64,000 bases of DNA from Hyphomicrobium sp. 12-62-95 (GTDB lineage: Bacteria; Pseudomonadota; Alphaproteobacteria; Rhizobiales; Hyphomicrobiaceae). Shown here one piece after another: positions 26,889 to 34,613 of the stretch (position 1 is its first letter; the number at the start of each line of letters is the position of its first letter). Position numbers and translations under genes: made by a program. The stretch is taken from positions 306,001-370,000 of the forward strand of contig NCCZ01000003.1 in the NCBI GenBank assembly GCA_002279935.1. The letters run 5' to 3'. The notes under the pieces are model-generated. The model saw only the letters and a program-made list of their open reading frames with translations. It did not search any database and was not told the DNA's origin.

Positions 26889-27683
26889 CTACGAAGTGCC
26901 ATCCGCCAACGCGTTGATCGCAGTGGGATTATGCTCACCCTCGCTCCACGTCAGATGCTGCCCGCCGTCCAGCGCGATCATCTGCCCTGTCATCGCCGGC
27001 GCATCGAGAATGAACCGCACGGCGGCCGCGATTTCCGCCGTCGATGGTCCGCGGCGCAGAAGCGTCGAGGCGACCTCGGAAGCGAAATCCTCTTCCGTTT
27101 GGTGGATGCTCTTCAACACGGGACCCGGCCCGATGGCATTCACCCGCACGCGCGGCGCCAGCGCCTGCGCCAGCGTCCGCGTCGCCGTCCAAAGCCCCGC
27201 TTTCGAGAGCGTGTAGGAGAAGAATTCCGGCGTCAGCTTCCAAACGCGCTGATCGATGATGTTGATGATGTTTGCGTCCGTTCCAGCCGGCAGATGACGC
27301 ACCAGATCCTGCGCCAGGAACACGGGCGCCCGCAGATTGATGTCGAGGTGCGCGGTCCAGCTCTCGAGCGTCGTCGAGACGACCGAGTCCGGCTGAAACT
27401 CGCTGGCGTTGTTGACCAGCACCGACGGCGCTCCCAGTGCAGCGCAACATTCAGGAACCAGCCGCGCCACATCTTCTGGCTTGGCCAGGTCGCCCGCCAG
27501 CGCCACGGCTCGTGCGCCGAGCCCGCGCATCTCCTCAACCGCCGCCTCAGCCGCCTCCCGGGACTGCCGGAAATGGATCGCCACATCGTACCCCCGCCCA
27601 GCCATGTCGAGAGCGATCGCCCGTCCAATCCGGCGCGCGGCACCAGTGATTAGAACGACGGGACGGGCGGGGGCCGTGGACAT
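26889..27683 (-). CDS. SDR family pteridine reductase, FolM/PTR1-like
   Basis: This 264-residue short-chain reductase has a TGAARRIG cofactor motif (13-20), the TGxxxRxG form that marks NADPH-dependent pteridine reductases. The usual catalytic Ser is replaced by Asp144 (INIIDQRV), 13 residues before Tyr157 in YTLSK, the same Asp-Tyr-Lys spacing as in PTR1. FolM/PTR1 enzymes reduce dihydromonapterin or dihydrofolate. The C-terminus ends in the usual LDGG loop. It stands alone between two intergenic regions. Another SDR substrate is possible but less likely. Confidence 0.8.
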   Translation of the reverse strand: MSTAPARPVVLITGAARRIGRAIALDMAGRGYDVAIHFRQSREAAEAAVEEMRGLGARAVALAGDLAKPEDVARLVPECCAALGAPSVLVNNASEFQPDSVVSTTLESWTAHLDINLRAPVFLAQDLVRHLPAGTDANIINIIDQRVWKLTPEFFSYTLSKAGLWTATRTLAQALAPRVRVNAIGPGPVLKSIHQTEEDFASEVASTLLRRGPSTAEIAAAVRFILDAPAMTGQMIALDGGQHLTWSEGEHNPTAINALADGTS

Positions 27684-28092
27684 GCAAGAAACCTATCGAG
27701 TGGGCGGGTGAATCGGGGGAACAGCTGTGGAAAAGGCCGCCTGAAGCGCCTTAGCACCCCCTTATACGCCAGACGAGGCCCCTCAGGATGAGGTGGCAGA
27801 TTGCACTGCAGCGTGCCGGGATGCCGGGAAATCGATCAGGTGCGACAGGACGGACCAGGGGGCATGATCAAAAAAGATGCGATTCCTGGCACCAGTTTGA
27901 CCAATAGCCGTAGGCAGTTGCCGATGTGTGACACCGTGACTCGAACCCTAGGCCGGACGGCTGTCTCTGCTTGTGATGTAGGTCGTTTTCCTGTTTTTCT
28001 GTTCTCCAGCAGGCGCCGATTCAGTTGCGACCACTTGGTTGCGGGTGGGACACGCGGGGCCAATGCAGAGACAATGGACGGGGGTTTTAAGC
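27684..28092. other. Intergenic region upstream of the porin gene
   Basis: This is 409 bp with no open frame that has a ribosome site and coding-like composition. Frames at 27801-28175 run through into the porin in another phase. The region presumably holds the divergent promoters of the FolM-like gene and the porin. I could not identify a specific operator. Confidence 0.5.
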
Positions 28093-28848
28093 ATGACCAT
28101 CAAGAAAACACTTATCGGAGCTGCGAGCGTAGCCGCCCTCGCCTTCGCCGCGTCGGCCGTTCCGGCCGCTGCTGAAGATCGCGAATTCGCTTGGTCGATC
28201 ACGCTCGGTGCAACCTCGGATTACATTTTCCGCGGTCTTTCGTTGTCGAACGAGGATCCGGCCGCTCAAGGCTCGATCGATATGAGCTACGGCATCTTTT
28301 ACGCCGGCGCATGGGCATCGAATATCGATAACGGTGCTTACGAGCCTTGGGAACTCGACCTTTACGCTGGCGTTAAGCCGGTCCTTGGTCCGGTGACCTT
28401 CGACTTCGGCGCGGTAGCCTATCTTTACCCCGCCGATTCTGCCGACCTCGATTACGTCGAGCTCAAGGCCGGTGCTTCGATGGAGATCGTCAAGAGCCTT
28501 ACCGGTGGCGTCACTTTCTGGTACCAGCCTGACCAGTCAAACGCTCCTGAAGTTATTTCGATCGAGGGCTCTCTCGCATACGCTCTTCCGCAGGTTGGCA
28601 TCTTCAGCCCGACGATTAGCGGCCTTATCGGCTATTCCGAGGACACGGACAGCCAGGGTTGGTTTGCCGTCGCACCTGGTGCCAATGACGCTTACACGTA
28701 CTGGAACGTGGGTTTGGCCGTCGCTGTCGAGAAGTTCACGATGGACTTCCGCTACTGGGATACGGATTACGATCAGATCCCTGGCGACTTCTACACCGGC
28801 TTGTCTGACGAGCGCTTCGTGTTCTCGGCCAAGGTCACGCTGCCCTAA
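28093..28848 (+). CDS. TorF family putative outer-membrane porin
   Basis: The 251-residue protein has a signal peptide (IGAASVAALAFAASAVPAAA, cleavage about 27). The mature part alternates aromatic and polar residues as in a beta-barrel, and GATSDYIFRGLSLSN is the conserved opening of TorF/Gcw-chp type porins. It probably forms an outer-membrane channel. Codons GCT, GTT, CTT and GGT are much more frequent than in neighbouring genes, as often seen in highly expressed genes. ATG 28093 has GGGGG upstream. A strong terminator follows at 28872. Confidence 0.82.
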   Translation: MTIKKTLIGAASVAALAFAASAVPAAAEDREFAWSITLGATSDYIFRGLSLSNEDPAAQGSIDMSYGIFYAGAWASNIDNGAYEPWELDLYAGVKPVLGPVTFDFGAVAYLYPADSADLDYVELKAGASMEIVKSLTGGVTFWYQPDQSNAPEVISIEGSLAYALPQVGIFSPTISGLIGYSEDTDSQGWFAVAPGANDAYTYWNVGLAVAVEKFTMDFRYWDTDYDQIPGDFYTGLSDERFVFSAKVTLP

Positions 28849-28871
28849 TCCGGCGCACATGCCTCAAACGG

Positions 28872-28905
28872 AAACGGGACCCTCGCGGGTCCCGTTTTTG
28901 TTTTG
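28872..28905 (+). terminator. Strong terminator after the porin gene
   Basis: A perfect 11-bp stem (28872-28882 with 28887-28897) with a TCGC tetraloop runs directly into TTTTTGTTTTGTTT. It lies 23 bases after the porin stop. Confidence 0.92.
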
Positions 28906-28981
28906 TTTGCTTCGCGCCTACCGGCCGGCTCCCCGCAGGAGAGCAGGACAGGCGCAAGCGAAAGACCGGCGGAAGGCGCAC

Positions 28982-29833
28982 TCACGAACTATTATCCCCA
29001 TCGAAAATCCCACCGAGGCCGCCTAGCACCGACCCCTCCCCATGCCCACCGGCAACAGGGCTCGAATTGGCCAGAATCCGCCCTGCCAGCCGCGAGAACG
29101 GCAAGCTCTGCAGCCACACCTTGCCCGGGCCTTTGATCTCGGCAAAAAACACGCCCTCGCCGCCGAAGATCATCGACTTGACCGATCCCGCCCGCACGAT
29201 GTCGAAATCCACGTCCGGCGTCATCGCCGCCACGCAACCCGTGTCCACGTGCAGCACTTCGCCCGGCGCCAGCGTCCGCTCCACGATTGCGCCGCCAAAG
29301 TGCACGAACGCCCAGCCGTCGCCTTCGAGCTTCTGCATGATGAAGCCCTCGCCGCCGAACAGCCCGGTCATGATCCGCTTCTGGAAGTGGATGCCGACCG
29401 TCACGCCTTTGGCCGCCGCCAGAAAGCTGTCCTTTTGCGCCACCAGCGCGCCGCCCATCTCGCCCAGATGAAACGCCTGAATGCTGCCGGGATATGGCGC
29501 CGCGAACGCCACGCGCGCCTTACCCTGTCCCTGATGCGTGAACGCGGTCATGAACAGGCTCTCGCCCGTGAGCAGCCGTTTTCCGGCACTCCACAGCTTC
29601 GCGCCGAATCCTTTGCTCGCCTGCGACCCATCTCCGAAGATCGTGTCCATGTGGATGCTCGCGTCCTTGAACATCATCGATCCGGCCTCCGCGATCGCGC
29701 TTTCGCCGGGGTCCAACTCGACCTCGACGAACTGCATCTCGTGTCCCTTGATCTCAAATTCGACCTCGTCGGCACCGCCGCGGCTCGCGGCCGAGCGGCG
29801 GCCAATTCCAGGGACGGAAGAAGAAGGTGCCAT
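28982..29833 (-). CDS. TIGR00266/AIM24 family protein
   Basis: This 283-residue beta-rich protein has the family pattern: FEIKGHEMQFVEVELDPGESAIAEAGSMMF near the start, repeated glycine turns and GGEGVFFAEIKGPGKVWLQSLPFSRLA near the end. These proteins have a trimeric double-beta fold, and their bacterial role is unknown. The C-terminus is Gly-rich (GGHGEGSVLGGLGGIFDG). The frame is open to 29947, but the ATG at 29833 starts the conserved part. It is convergent with the porin across its terminator. Confidence 0.87.
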   Translation of the reverse strand: MAPSSSVPGIGRRSAASRGGADEVEFEIKGHEMQFVEVELDPGESAIAEAGSMMFKDASIHMDTIFGDGSQASKGFGAKLWSAGKRLLTGESLFMTAFTHQGQGKARVAFAAPYPGSIQAFHLGEMGGALVAQKDSFLAAAKGVTVGIHFQKRIMTGLFGGEGFIMQKLEGDGWAFVHFGGAIVERTLAPGEVLHVDTGCVAAMTPDVDFDIVRAGSVKSMIFGGEGVFFAEIKGPGKVWLQSLPFSRLAGRILANSSPVAGGHGEGSVLGGLGGIFDGDNSS

Positions 29834-30203
29834 AGGGTTCTCTGTCCATTGTTGAGAAGGCGTGATTGAACGCGCCAGAGATAAGGATCTTTGCGGTGAA
29901 ATCGAGTGCCCTGAGGAAAAAGCGGGCCATTCCACCGCGTCATGCACCCGTCATCTGCCCGTCAATCGGGCGTTGCACAGATTTCCTACACCTGTCCGGC
30001 CGGTCCTTGGCCGGACGATCCTAGGTCGCACGCCCTCTCGCGGATGGGATCGGGAGCAGTTAGAGGCCAGCCGCCACCGTCCCGGACATGCCCCCGCAGC
30101 CTGGAACGGTCGGCAGCTGGTCTCGTTTGCCCTCCCAAAATTCACCCATACATCTTGATCCGGCCCACCGCCCTCCGTTAACTCGCGCCAAGCGGGGGCA
30201 CAG
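29834..30203. other. Intergenic region between the AIM24-type gene and a divergent hypothetical gene
   Basis: The 370-bp region has no credible gene. The only structure noted is an 8-bp inverted repeat (29994-30001 with 30009-30016) without a T-run, so it is not a convincing terminator. Promoters of both divergent genes should lie here. Confidence 0.45.
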
Positions 30204-30959
30204 GTGATTCTCACAATCCTCATCATGGTGATCGCAACCGTTGCCGTGGCGGCCTTGAAACTGGCCCCGCGCATCGGCCACGGCCGCGTCGTCTATCCCA
30301 CGACCCCCGACAAGCCCGTGGCCTTCGGTTACCAGATGGCTTGGCTCGCCATCCGCACTCGCGACACGCCTGCCGTCGTCGAGGCGCTGGGGCTCGAAGC
30401 CCCCCAGCCCTGCAATTGGAATTCCGGTCTCGGTACCGTCTATGATCCCCGCCTCGGCCAGAACCACGTGTTCGTTTCTCCCCCCGTCAACGGCTGGACC
30501 TTCGTCGTCGGCCTGCCGCTCCCTCAGCCGATGGGCCGCTCCTTTGCCGATAAGGCCACGCCACTGCTCGTCGACCTCGGCGGCCGTTTCGTAGAGGTGC
30601 AATTCTTCATCGCCTTCCCGCCGGTCGATCTCTTCGCCTGGGCGCGCATGATTGACGGCCGCCTCGTCCGCGCCTTCGCCATTGGCGACGAAGGCATCAT
30701 CTGGAGCAAAGGAAAGACCACCAAAGAAGAGCGCGCCCTTGGCCTCAAGCTCTTCGAATTGCGCGGTGTCCGCGACCGCCGCGGCGATGCCGGCGGCCCA
30801 TTGATCCTGCACCCGACGGAAGATCACGTCATGCAGGTGGCGCGCAAGTGGAGCCTCGACCCCACCAAAATCGGCTCTAATTCTGGCCCCGAAGGTATGG
30901 GGCTGATTGCCCGCGCACCTGTCAGGTGGCGCGTCGAACGTCTCAAAAAGTCAGCTTGA
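30204..30959 (+). CDS. Hypothetical membrane-anchored protein
   Basis: This 251-residue protein has one N-terminal hydrophobic helix (LTILIMVIATVAVAALKLA) and a globular domain containing NWNSGLGTVYD and VFVSPPVNGWTFVVGLPLP. That central motif recalls uncharacterised bacterial proteins with a VFV(S/T)PPV(D/N)GW signature; I do not know a function. The GTG at 30204 has an AGCGGGGG site upstream. It stands alone, divergent from the AIM24-type gene and convergent with the next small gene. Confidence 0.7.
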   Translation: MILTILIMVIATVAVAALKLAPRIGHGRVVYPTTPDKPVAFGYQMAWLAIRTRDTPAVVEALGLEAPQPCNWNSGLGTVYDPRLGQNHVFVSPPVNGWTFVVGLPLPQPMGRSFADKATPLLVDLGGRFVEVQFFIAFPPVDLFAWARMIDGRLVRAFAIGDEGIIWSKGKTTKEERALGLKLFELRGVRDRRGDAGGPLILHPTEDHVMQVARKWSLDPTKIGSNSGPEGMGLIARAPVRWRVERLKKSA

Positions 30960-30998
30960 ATTCAAAGTCTGACAGGCGGTCTCAGTCGGTCCCAACAC

Positions 30999-31496
30999 CT
31001 AATGGAACAGCGCCACGATCTCTTGATCGACGCTTTCGACCTGCTTGGCCCGCCGCACATCGGCCCTGACTTCCGCCAGATCGACAATCGCCGCGCTGGT
31101 CCGCTTCTGAGCCGGCGACAGACGACCGATGACCACGCCGGGCCGCACGGCCGGCGTCCGTTTCAACGCCGCTGGAGCCGCCATCGGCTTGGGCTTCTTA
31201 GCCGGGGCAGCCGCAGAACCAATGCGGGCCCGGCTCGATGGCCCATTGAGCCTCGAAACGCTATGCAACTGTGCCGAAAGATGCCGGGAAGGGGCCGCCG
31301 CGATGTGTCCCCCCGGTGAGGCAGTAACCTCACCCGCCTTGCGGATGAAAACCACCGGTGCCGCGACCGGCACCGCGGCATCTTGCGTCGCGACAGCCGT
31401 GGCTGCCGGGAAATCGAGGATCACCGCGCTCCCGCCAGTGCCCTCTGAGTCCTGTCGCCACAACACGCGAAAAAGGCGCGCCAACAACTCAAACAT
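30999..31496 (-). CDS. Hypothetical protein, low complexity
   Basis: The 165-residue Ala/Pro-rich protein has a short hydrophobic N-terminus (MFELLARLFRVLW) and a long basic, probably disordered middle. Its C-terminal helix ends in VRRAKQVESVDQEIVALFH. The ATG at 31496 has GGGGAATG eight bases upstream and is preferred to the ATG at 31535. No family was recognised. The helical end could bind a partner. Confidence 0.55.
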   Translation of the reverse strand: MFELLARLFRVLWRQDSEGTGGSAVILDFPAATAVATQDAAVPVAAPVVFIRKAGEVTASPGGHIAAAPSRHLSAQLHSVSRLNGPSSRARIGSAAAPAKKPKPMAAPAALKRTPAVRPGVVIGRLSPAQKRTSAAIVDLAEVRADVRRAKQVESVDQEIVALFH

Positions 31497-31620
31497 GATG
31501 TCATTCCCCATTAGCAGCGTCCCACCGCTGCTCATGAGGCATCATTGAACACTTATAGCTAACGCGAGGTTAAGTGCTGATTTTTATTGGGAAACGGACT
31601 TGCACGGACGTTTTTTCGCC

Positions 31621-32019
31621 TCAACGCAGTTGCGTCGTCCAGTCCGAAACCACCAGCGCGAGGTCGTCCTTCGTGCCAAGCCCACCATTGATGTGATGGA
31701 ACGTGGCCGCCGGACACATTGCCGACCGTGTTTCGCCGGTCCGCCGGTTAAGGGTGAGCGCGGTACAGGGCGAAGCGCGTGCCGGCAGCGATCCGGTCTC
31801 GACGGGTGGCGGGTGCCTCCGGCCTGTCACCACGGTAGTAGGCACCGAAACCTGCGGACCGGTCCCAAGCACAGCAACGCTGACGATCGACCAGAAGCCG
31901 ATCAGATGCCAGAACACGACGCCCGCAACGAACCCTGCGCCCGCCCAGAACAACTGGGTCAGCGCGCTGGATCTCGCGCCCCCGTCCAGGCGATCAGCGT
32001 CATGGTGAGTCCGAATCAT
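31621..32019 (-). CDS. Hypothetical single-pass membrane protein
   Basis: The 132-residue protein has one hydrophobic helix (LFWAGAGFVAGVVFWHLIGFWSIVSVAVLG) followed by a soluble part with two Cys (ASPCTAL and SAMCPAAT) that could be disulfide-linked in the periplasm. It lies 119 bp after the RNase T2 gene on the same strand. No family was recognised. Confidence 0.62.
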   Translation of the reverse strand: MIRTHHDADRLDGGARSSALTQLFWAGAGFVAGVVFWHLIGFWSIVSVAVLGTGPQVSVPTTVVTGRRHPPPVETGSLPARASPCTALTLNRRTGETRSAMCPAATFHHINGGLGTKDDLALVVSDWTTQLR

Positions 32020-32138
32020 GCCGCAAGTGTGCGGGCCGAGGCCCTAGCGGTGCAAGCGGGCGCCGCCGGGGAGAGGCGATCCCACCTCCTCTCTCCACAA
32101 GTCTGCCCCAAGCGCCGCCATGTGCGCGCCGCCGCCGC

Positions 32139-32930
32139 TCAGCGCGGACCCGGCAAGGGCGACGACCGCACGCTGCCAACCCCTGTGTCGTCGGTCTTCA
32201 TCGACCGCACCGGCGGCACCGCCATCTCCGGCGCCGAGCACAGCTTGCGTTCGTCCTCGTTTGGACCGCAAGCAATCGGCTTGGCGTCCTTAGAGAAGCA
32301 GATCCGGATTTCCCTGAGACGCCCCCGGTTGCCGCGCGCGCAGGAGACCGCGATGGCCGCCTCCGGCAATCCGGGATTAGCCTTGGCGAAGGCCCGCCTC
32401 AGGTCGCGCGGCGAAACGTACTGGGTCTCGAATGGGTTCGTAAAATCTTCCGGAATGCGGATGGCTTTAAACAGCCGGCGCGACAAGGTGAAGTAGCCTT
32501 GCACGTCGAGCCCTGAACACGTGCCGTGCTTGCGGTACTCGTGAATGACAAGTCCACGGCTCGGCATGATGTCGAGCATGGAATTGATCACACTGTCGGG
32601 CACGAACGGCCGCCGCTGCAGCCGGCACTCCTGCGGCCACCCGCGCTGATATTGCGGCCAAAGCCCGTGCAGCACGAACGCATACTTTTTGCCGTCGCGC
32701 CGGTTGCACTGCATGTCGTCGTCTTCGCCTTGCGGCGTCGAGCAGTGCGTCGGGCTCCACGACAGAACGAGCGCGTAATAGTCGAATTTCCCGGCCACAT
32801 GCTCTTGCCGGCCCTCGCGGCCGCTATCGTCCCAACGCAACTGCGCCTGAGCCGCCGGCGCCATCGCGCAAGCAACCGACATGGCAATCGTCAAACGACT
32901 GAGAAACCGCATCATGCGCAAGGGGATCAT
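32139..32930 (-). CDS. Ribonuclease T2 family protein, secreted
   Basis: This 263-residue protein has both RNase T2 active-site boxes: CAS I VLHGLWPQ (His about 88) and CAS II HEYRKHGTC (His130, Glu131, His135). A signal peptide (SRLTIAMSVACAMAPAAQA) places it in the periplasm, like E. coli Rna (RNase I). Several Cys around the boxes are disulfide candidates. It cleaves RNA without sequence preference through a 2',3'-cyclic intermediate. The start is uncertain: 32930 and 32915 are both possible and neither has an ideal ribosome site. The last 30 residues are a Pro/Ser-rich tail. Confidence 0.9.
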   Translation of the reverse strand: MIPLRMMRFLSRLTIAMSVACAMAPAAQAQLRWDDSGREGRQEHVAGKFDYYALVLSWSPTHCSTPQGEDDDMQCNRRDGKKYAFVLHGLWPQYQRGWPQECRLQRRPFVPDSVINSMLDIMPSRGLVIHEYRKHGTCSGLDVQGYFTLSRRLFKAIRIPEDFTNPFETQYVSPRDLRRAFAKANPGLPEAAIAVSCARGNRGRLREIRICFSKDAKPIACGPNEDERKLCSAPEMAVPPVRSMKTDDTGVGSVRSSPLPGPR

Positions 32931-33001
32931 AGCTCCAACAACGGCCGGGCACCTTAGCGAGGCTCGCGCACCGCGCAATCCCCTGAAGTCTAGAAAGGCT
33001 T

Positions 33002-34408
33002 TCATCGGCCGCCCTCGGCAAAGGCGGCGAGAATGCGCGCCCAGCTGCGCGCGCCTTTGGTGAAACTCGTCAAATTGTATTTCTCGTTGGGGCTGTGAAT
33101 GCGATCATCGTCGAGACCGTAGCCAACGAGCAGGCTGTCCATCCCGAGCGCGTCCTTGAACGATCCCACGATCGGGATGGACCCGCCGCAGCCCATCAGC
33201 ACCGCTGGTTTGCCCCACTCCGCTTCGAGCGCTTTAGCCGCCGCCTGGACCGCCGGCGATGATGTATCGAAGCCCACCGCCGCGCTGCCGCGCGTGCCGA
33301 TGAACTCGACCGTGCAATCGGACGGCAGGTTAGCGCGAATATGATCTTGCAGCAGCGCCAGGCAGCGATCGGGATCCTGCCCCGGCACCAGCCGGCACGT
33401 AATCTTCACTGATGCCTTCGACGGAATCACCGTCTTCGACCCGACACCCTGATACCCGCCCGTGATGCCGTTGAACTCCACCGTGGGCCGCGCCCATAGC
33501 TGTTCGATCACCGAACAGCCCTTTTCCCCCGCCGGCGTCTTCAACCCCACCGAGGCCAAAAACGGCCCCTCAGCCGTTGCCGAAAGTCCGTTCCACTGCG
33601 CCCGCTGCGCATCCGGCAGCGGCACGATCCCATCCAGAAAACCGGGAATGGCAATCCGGCCTGCATCGTCATGGATCGAAGCGATCGCCTTCGCCAGTGC
33701 CCGGATCGGATTGATCGCCGGCCCACCGTACATTCCTGAATGCAGATCGCGCAACGGCCCGGTCACGATCGCTTCCGTCCCGGCGAGCCCACGCAGCATC
33801 GTGGTGATGGCCGGCGTATCCTTGTCCCACTGCCCCGTGTCGCACACGAGCACGAGATCGGCCTTCAATTCATCGCCGGAACTCTCCAAAAACCCCGGCA
33901 GCGAAGGCGACCCGCACTCTTCCTCGCCTTCGAGCATCACCGACACGGCGACCGGCAGTTCGCCCGCGACCTCTTTCCATGCCCGCGCCGCTTCGAAAAA
34001 GGTCATCAGCTGACCTTTGTTGTCCTGCGCGCCCCGCGCAACGATAACCCGGCCGTTGCCCGGCTCCTCGACGATACGCGGTTCGAAAGGCCCACTCGTC
34101 CACAACTCCAGCGGATCGGCCGGCTGCACGTCATAGTGTCCATAGAAGAGCACGTGCGGCTGCCCCGCCGCCCGCGTCTTGCGGTCGTGCCCCACAACCA
34201 TCGGATGCCCCGTGGTGTCCCGCACCGACGCGTCGAACCCGATCTCCCGCAGCGTCGCCGCGCACCAGTCCGCCGCCCTTCGGCACGAGGGCGCAAAAGC
34301 CGGATCGGTCGAAACGCTGTCGATCCGCAACAGGTCGAACAACCGGGCGAGCCCCGCCTCCCGGTTCTGGTCTAGCTTCTCAAGAACAGCGGGCAAATGC
34401 GGATTCAT
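33002..34408 (-). CDS. M20/M28-type dipeptidase (CNDP-like)
   Basis: This 468-residue zinc peptidase has metal-site motifs [33 protein letters not shown] and a late IHSPNEKYN, with a dimerisation domain in the middle. This arrangement matches the M20 family dipeptidases close to carnosine-type dipeptidases (about 460-480 aa). It probably cleaves dipeptides in the cytoplasm. The ATG at 34408 with GAGAGGCCC upstream starts the conserved N-terminus, rather than the ORF start at 34462. It is divergent from ppdK. Confidence 0.9.
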   Translation of the reverse strand: MNPHLPAVLEKLDQNREAGLARLFDLLRIDSVSTDPAFAPSCRRAADWCAATLREIGFDASVRDTTGHPMVVGHDRKTRAAGQPHVLFYGHYDVQPADPLELWTSGPFEPRIVEEPGNGRVIVARGAQDNKGQLMTFFEAARAWKEVAGELPVAVSVMLEGEEECGSPSLPGFLESSGDELKADLVLVCDTGQWDKDTPAITTMLRGLAGTEAIVTGPLRDLHSGMYGGPAINPIRALAKAIASIHDDAGRIAIPGFLDGIVPLPDAQRAQWNGLSATAEGPFLASVGLKTPAGEKGCSVIEQLWARPTVEFNGITGGYQGVGSKTVIPSKASVKITCRLVPGQDPDRCLALLQDHIRANLPSDCTVEFIGTRGSAAVGFDTSSPAVQAAAKALEAEWGKPAVLMGCGGSIPIVGSFKDALGMDSLLVGYGLDDDRIHSPNEKYNLTSFTKGARSWARILAAFAEGGR

Positions 34409-34613
34409 GGGCCTCTCGCGGTTGATCAAAGTCGGGGATGGCGTAGCCAATTCGGGACGCACCTACAAGGCGGCTGAACGCTGCCTTTTGCACCCCGTCT
34501 CGACCTGCTATGCCAGCATCCTGAGGCGATGTCGCGACGCCCGGGGGTCGCGATGAGACCGTCCTCGCCGCCCGGCGCCGGGATGCGGAGGACGTGACCG
34601 GAAGCAGCACACC

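Noticed and set aside
27801..28175. Possible small gene upstream of the porin
   Set aside because: It runs into the porin coding region in another frame, has no ribosome site and lacks coding-like composition.
29994..30016. Hairpin GTCCGGCC...GGCCGGAC as a terminator
   Set aside because: No T-run on either side and it lies far from both flanking stop codons.
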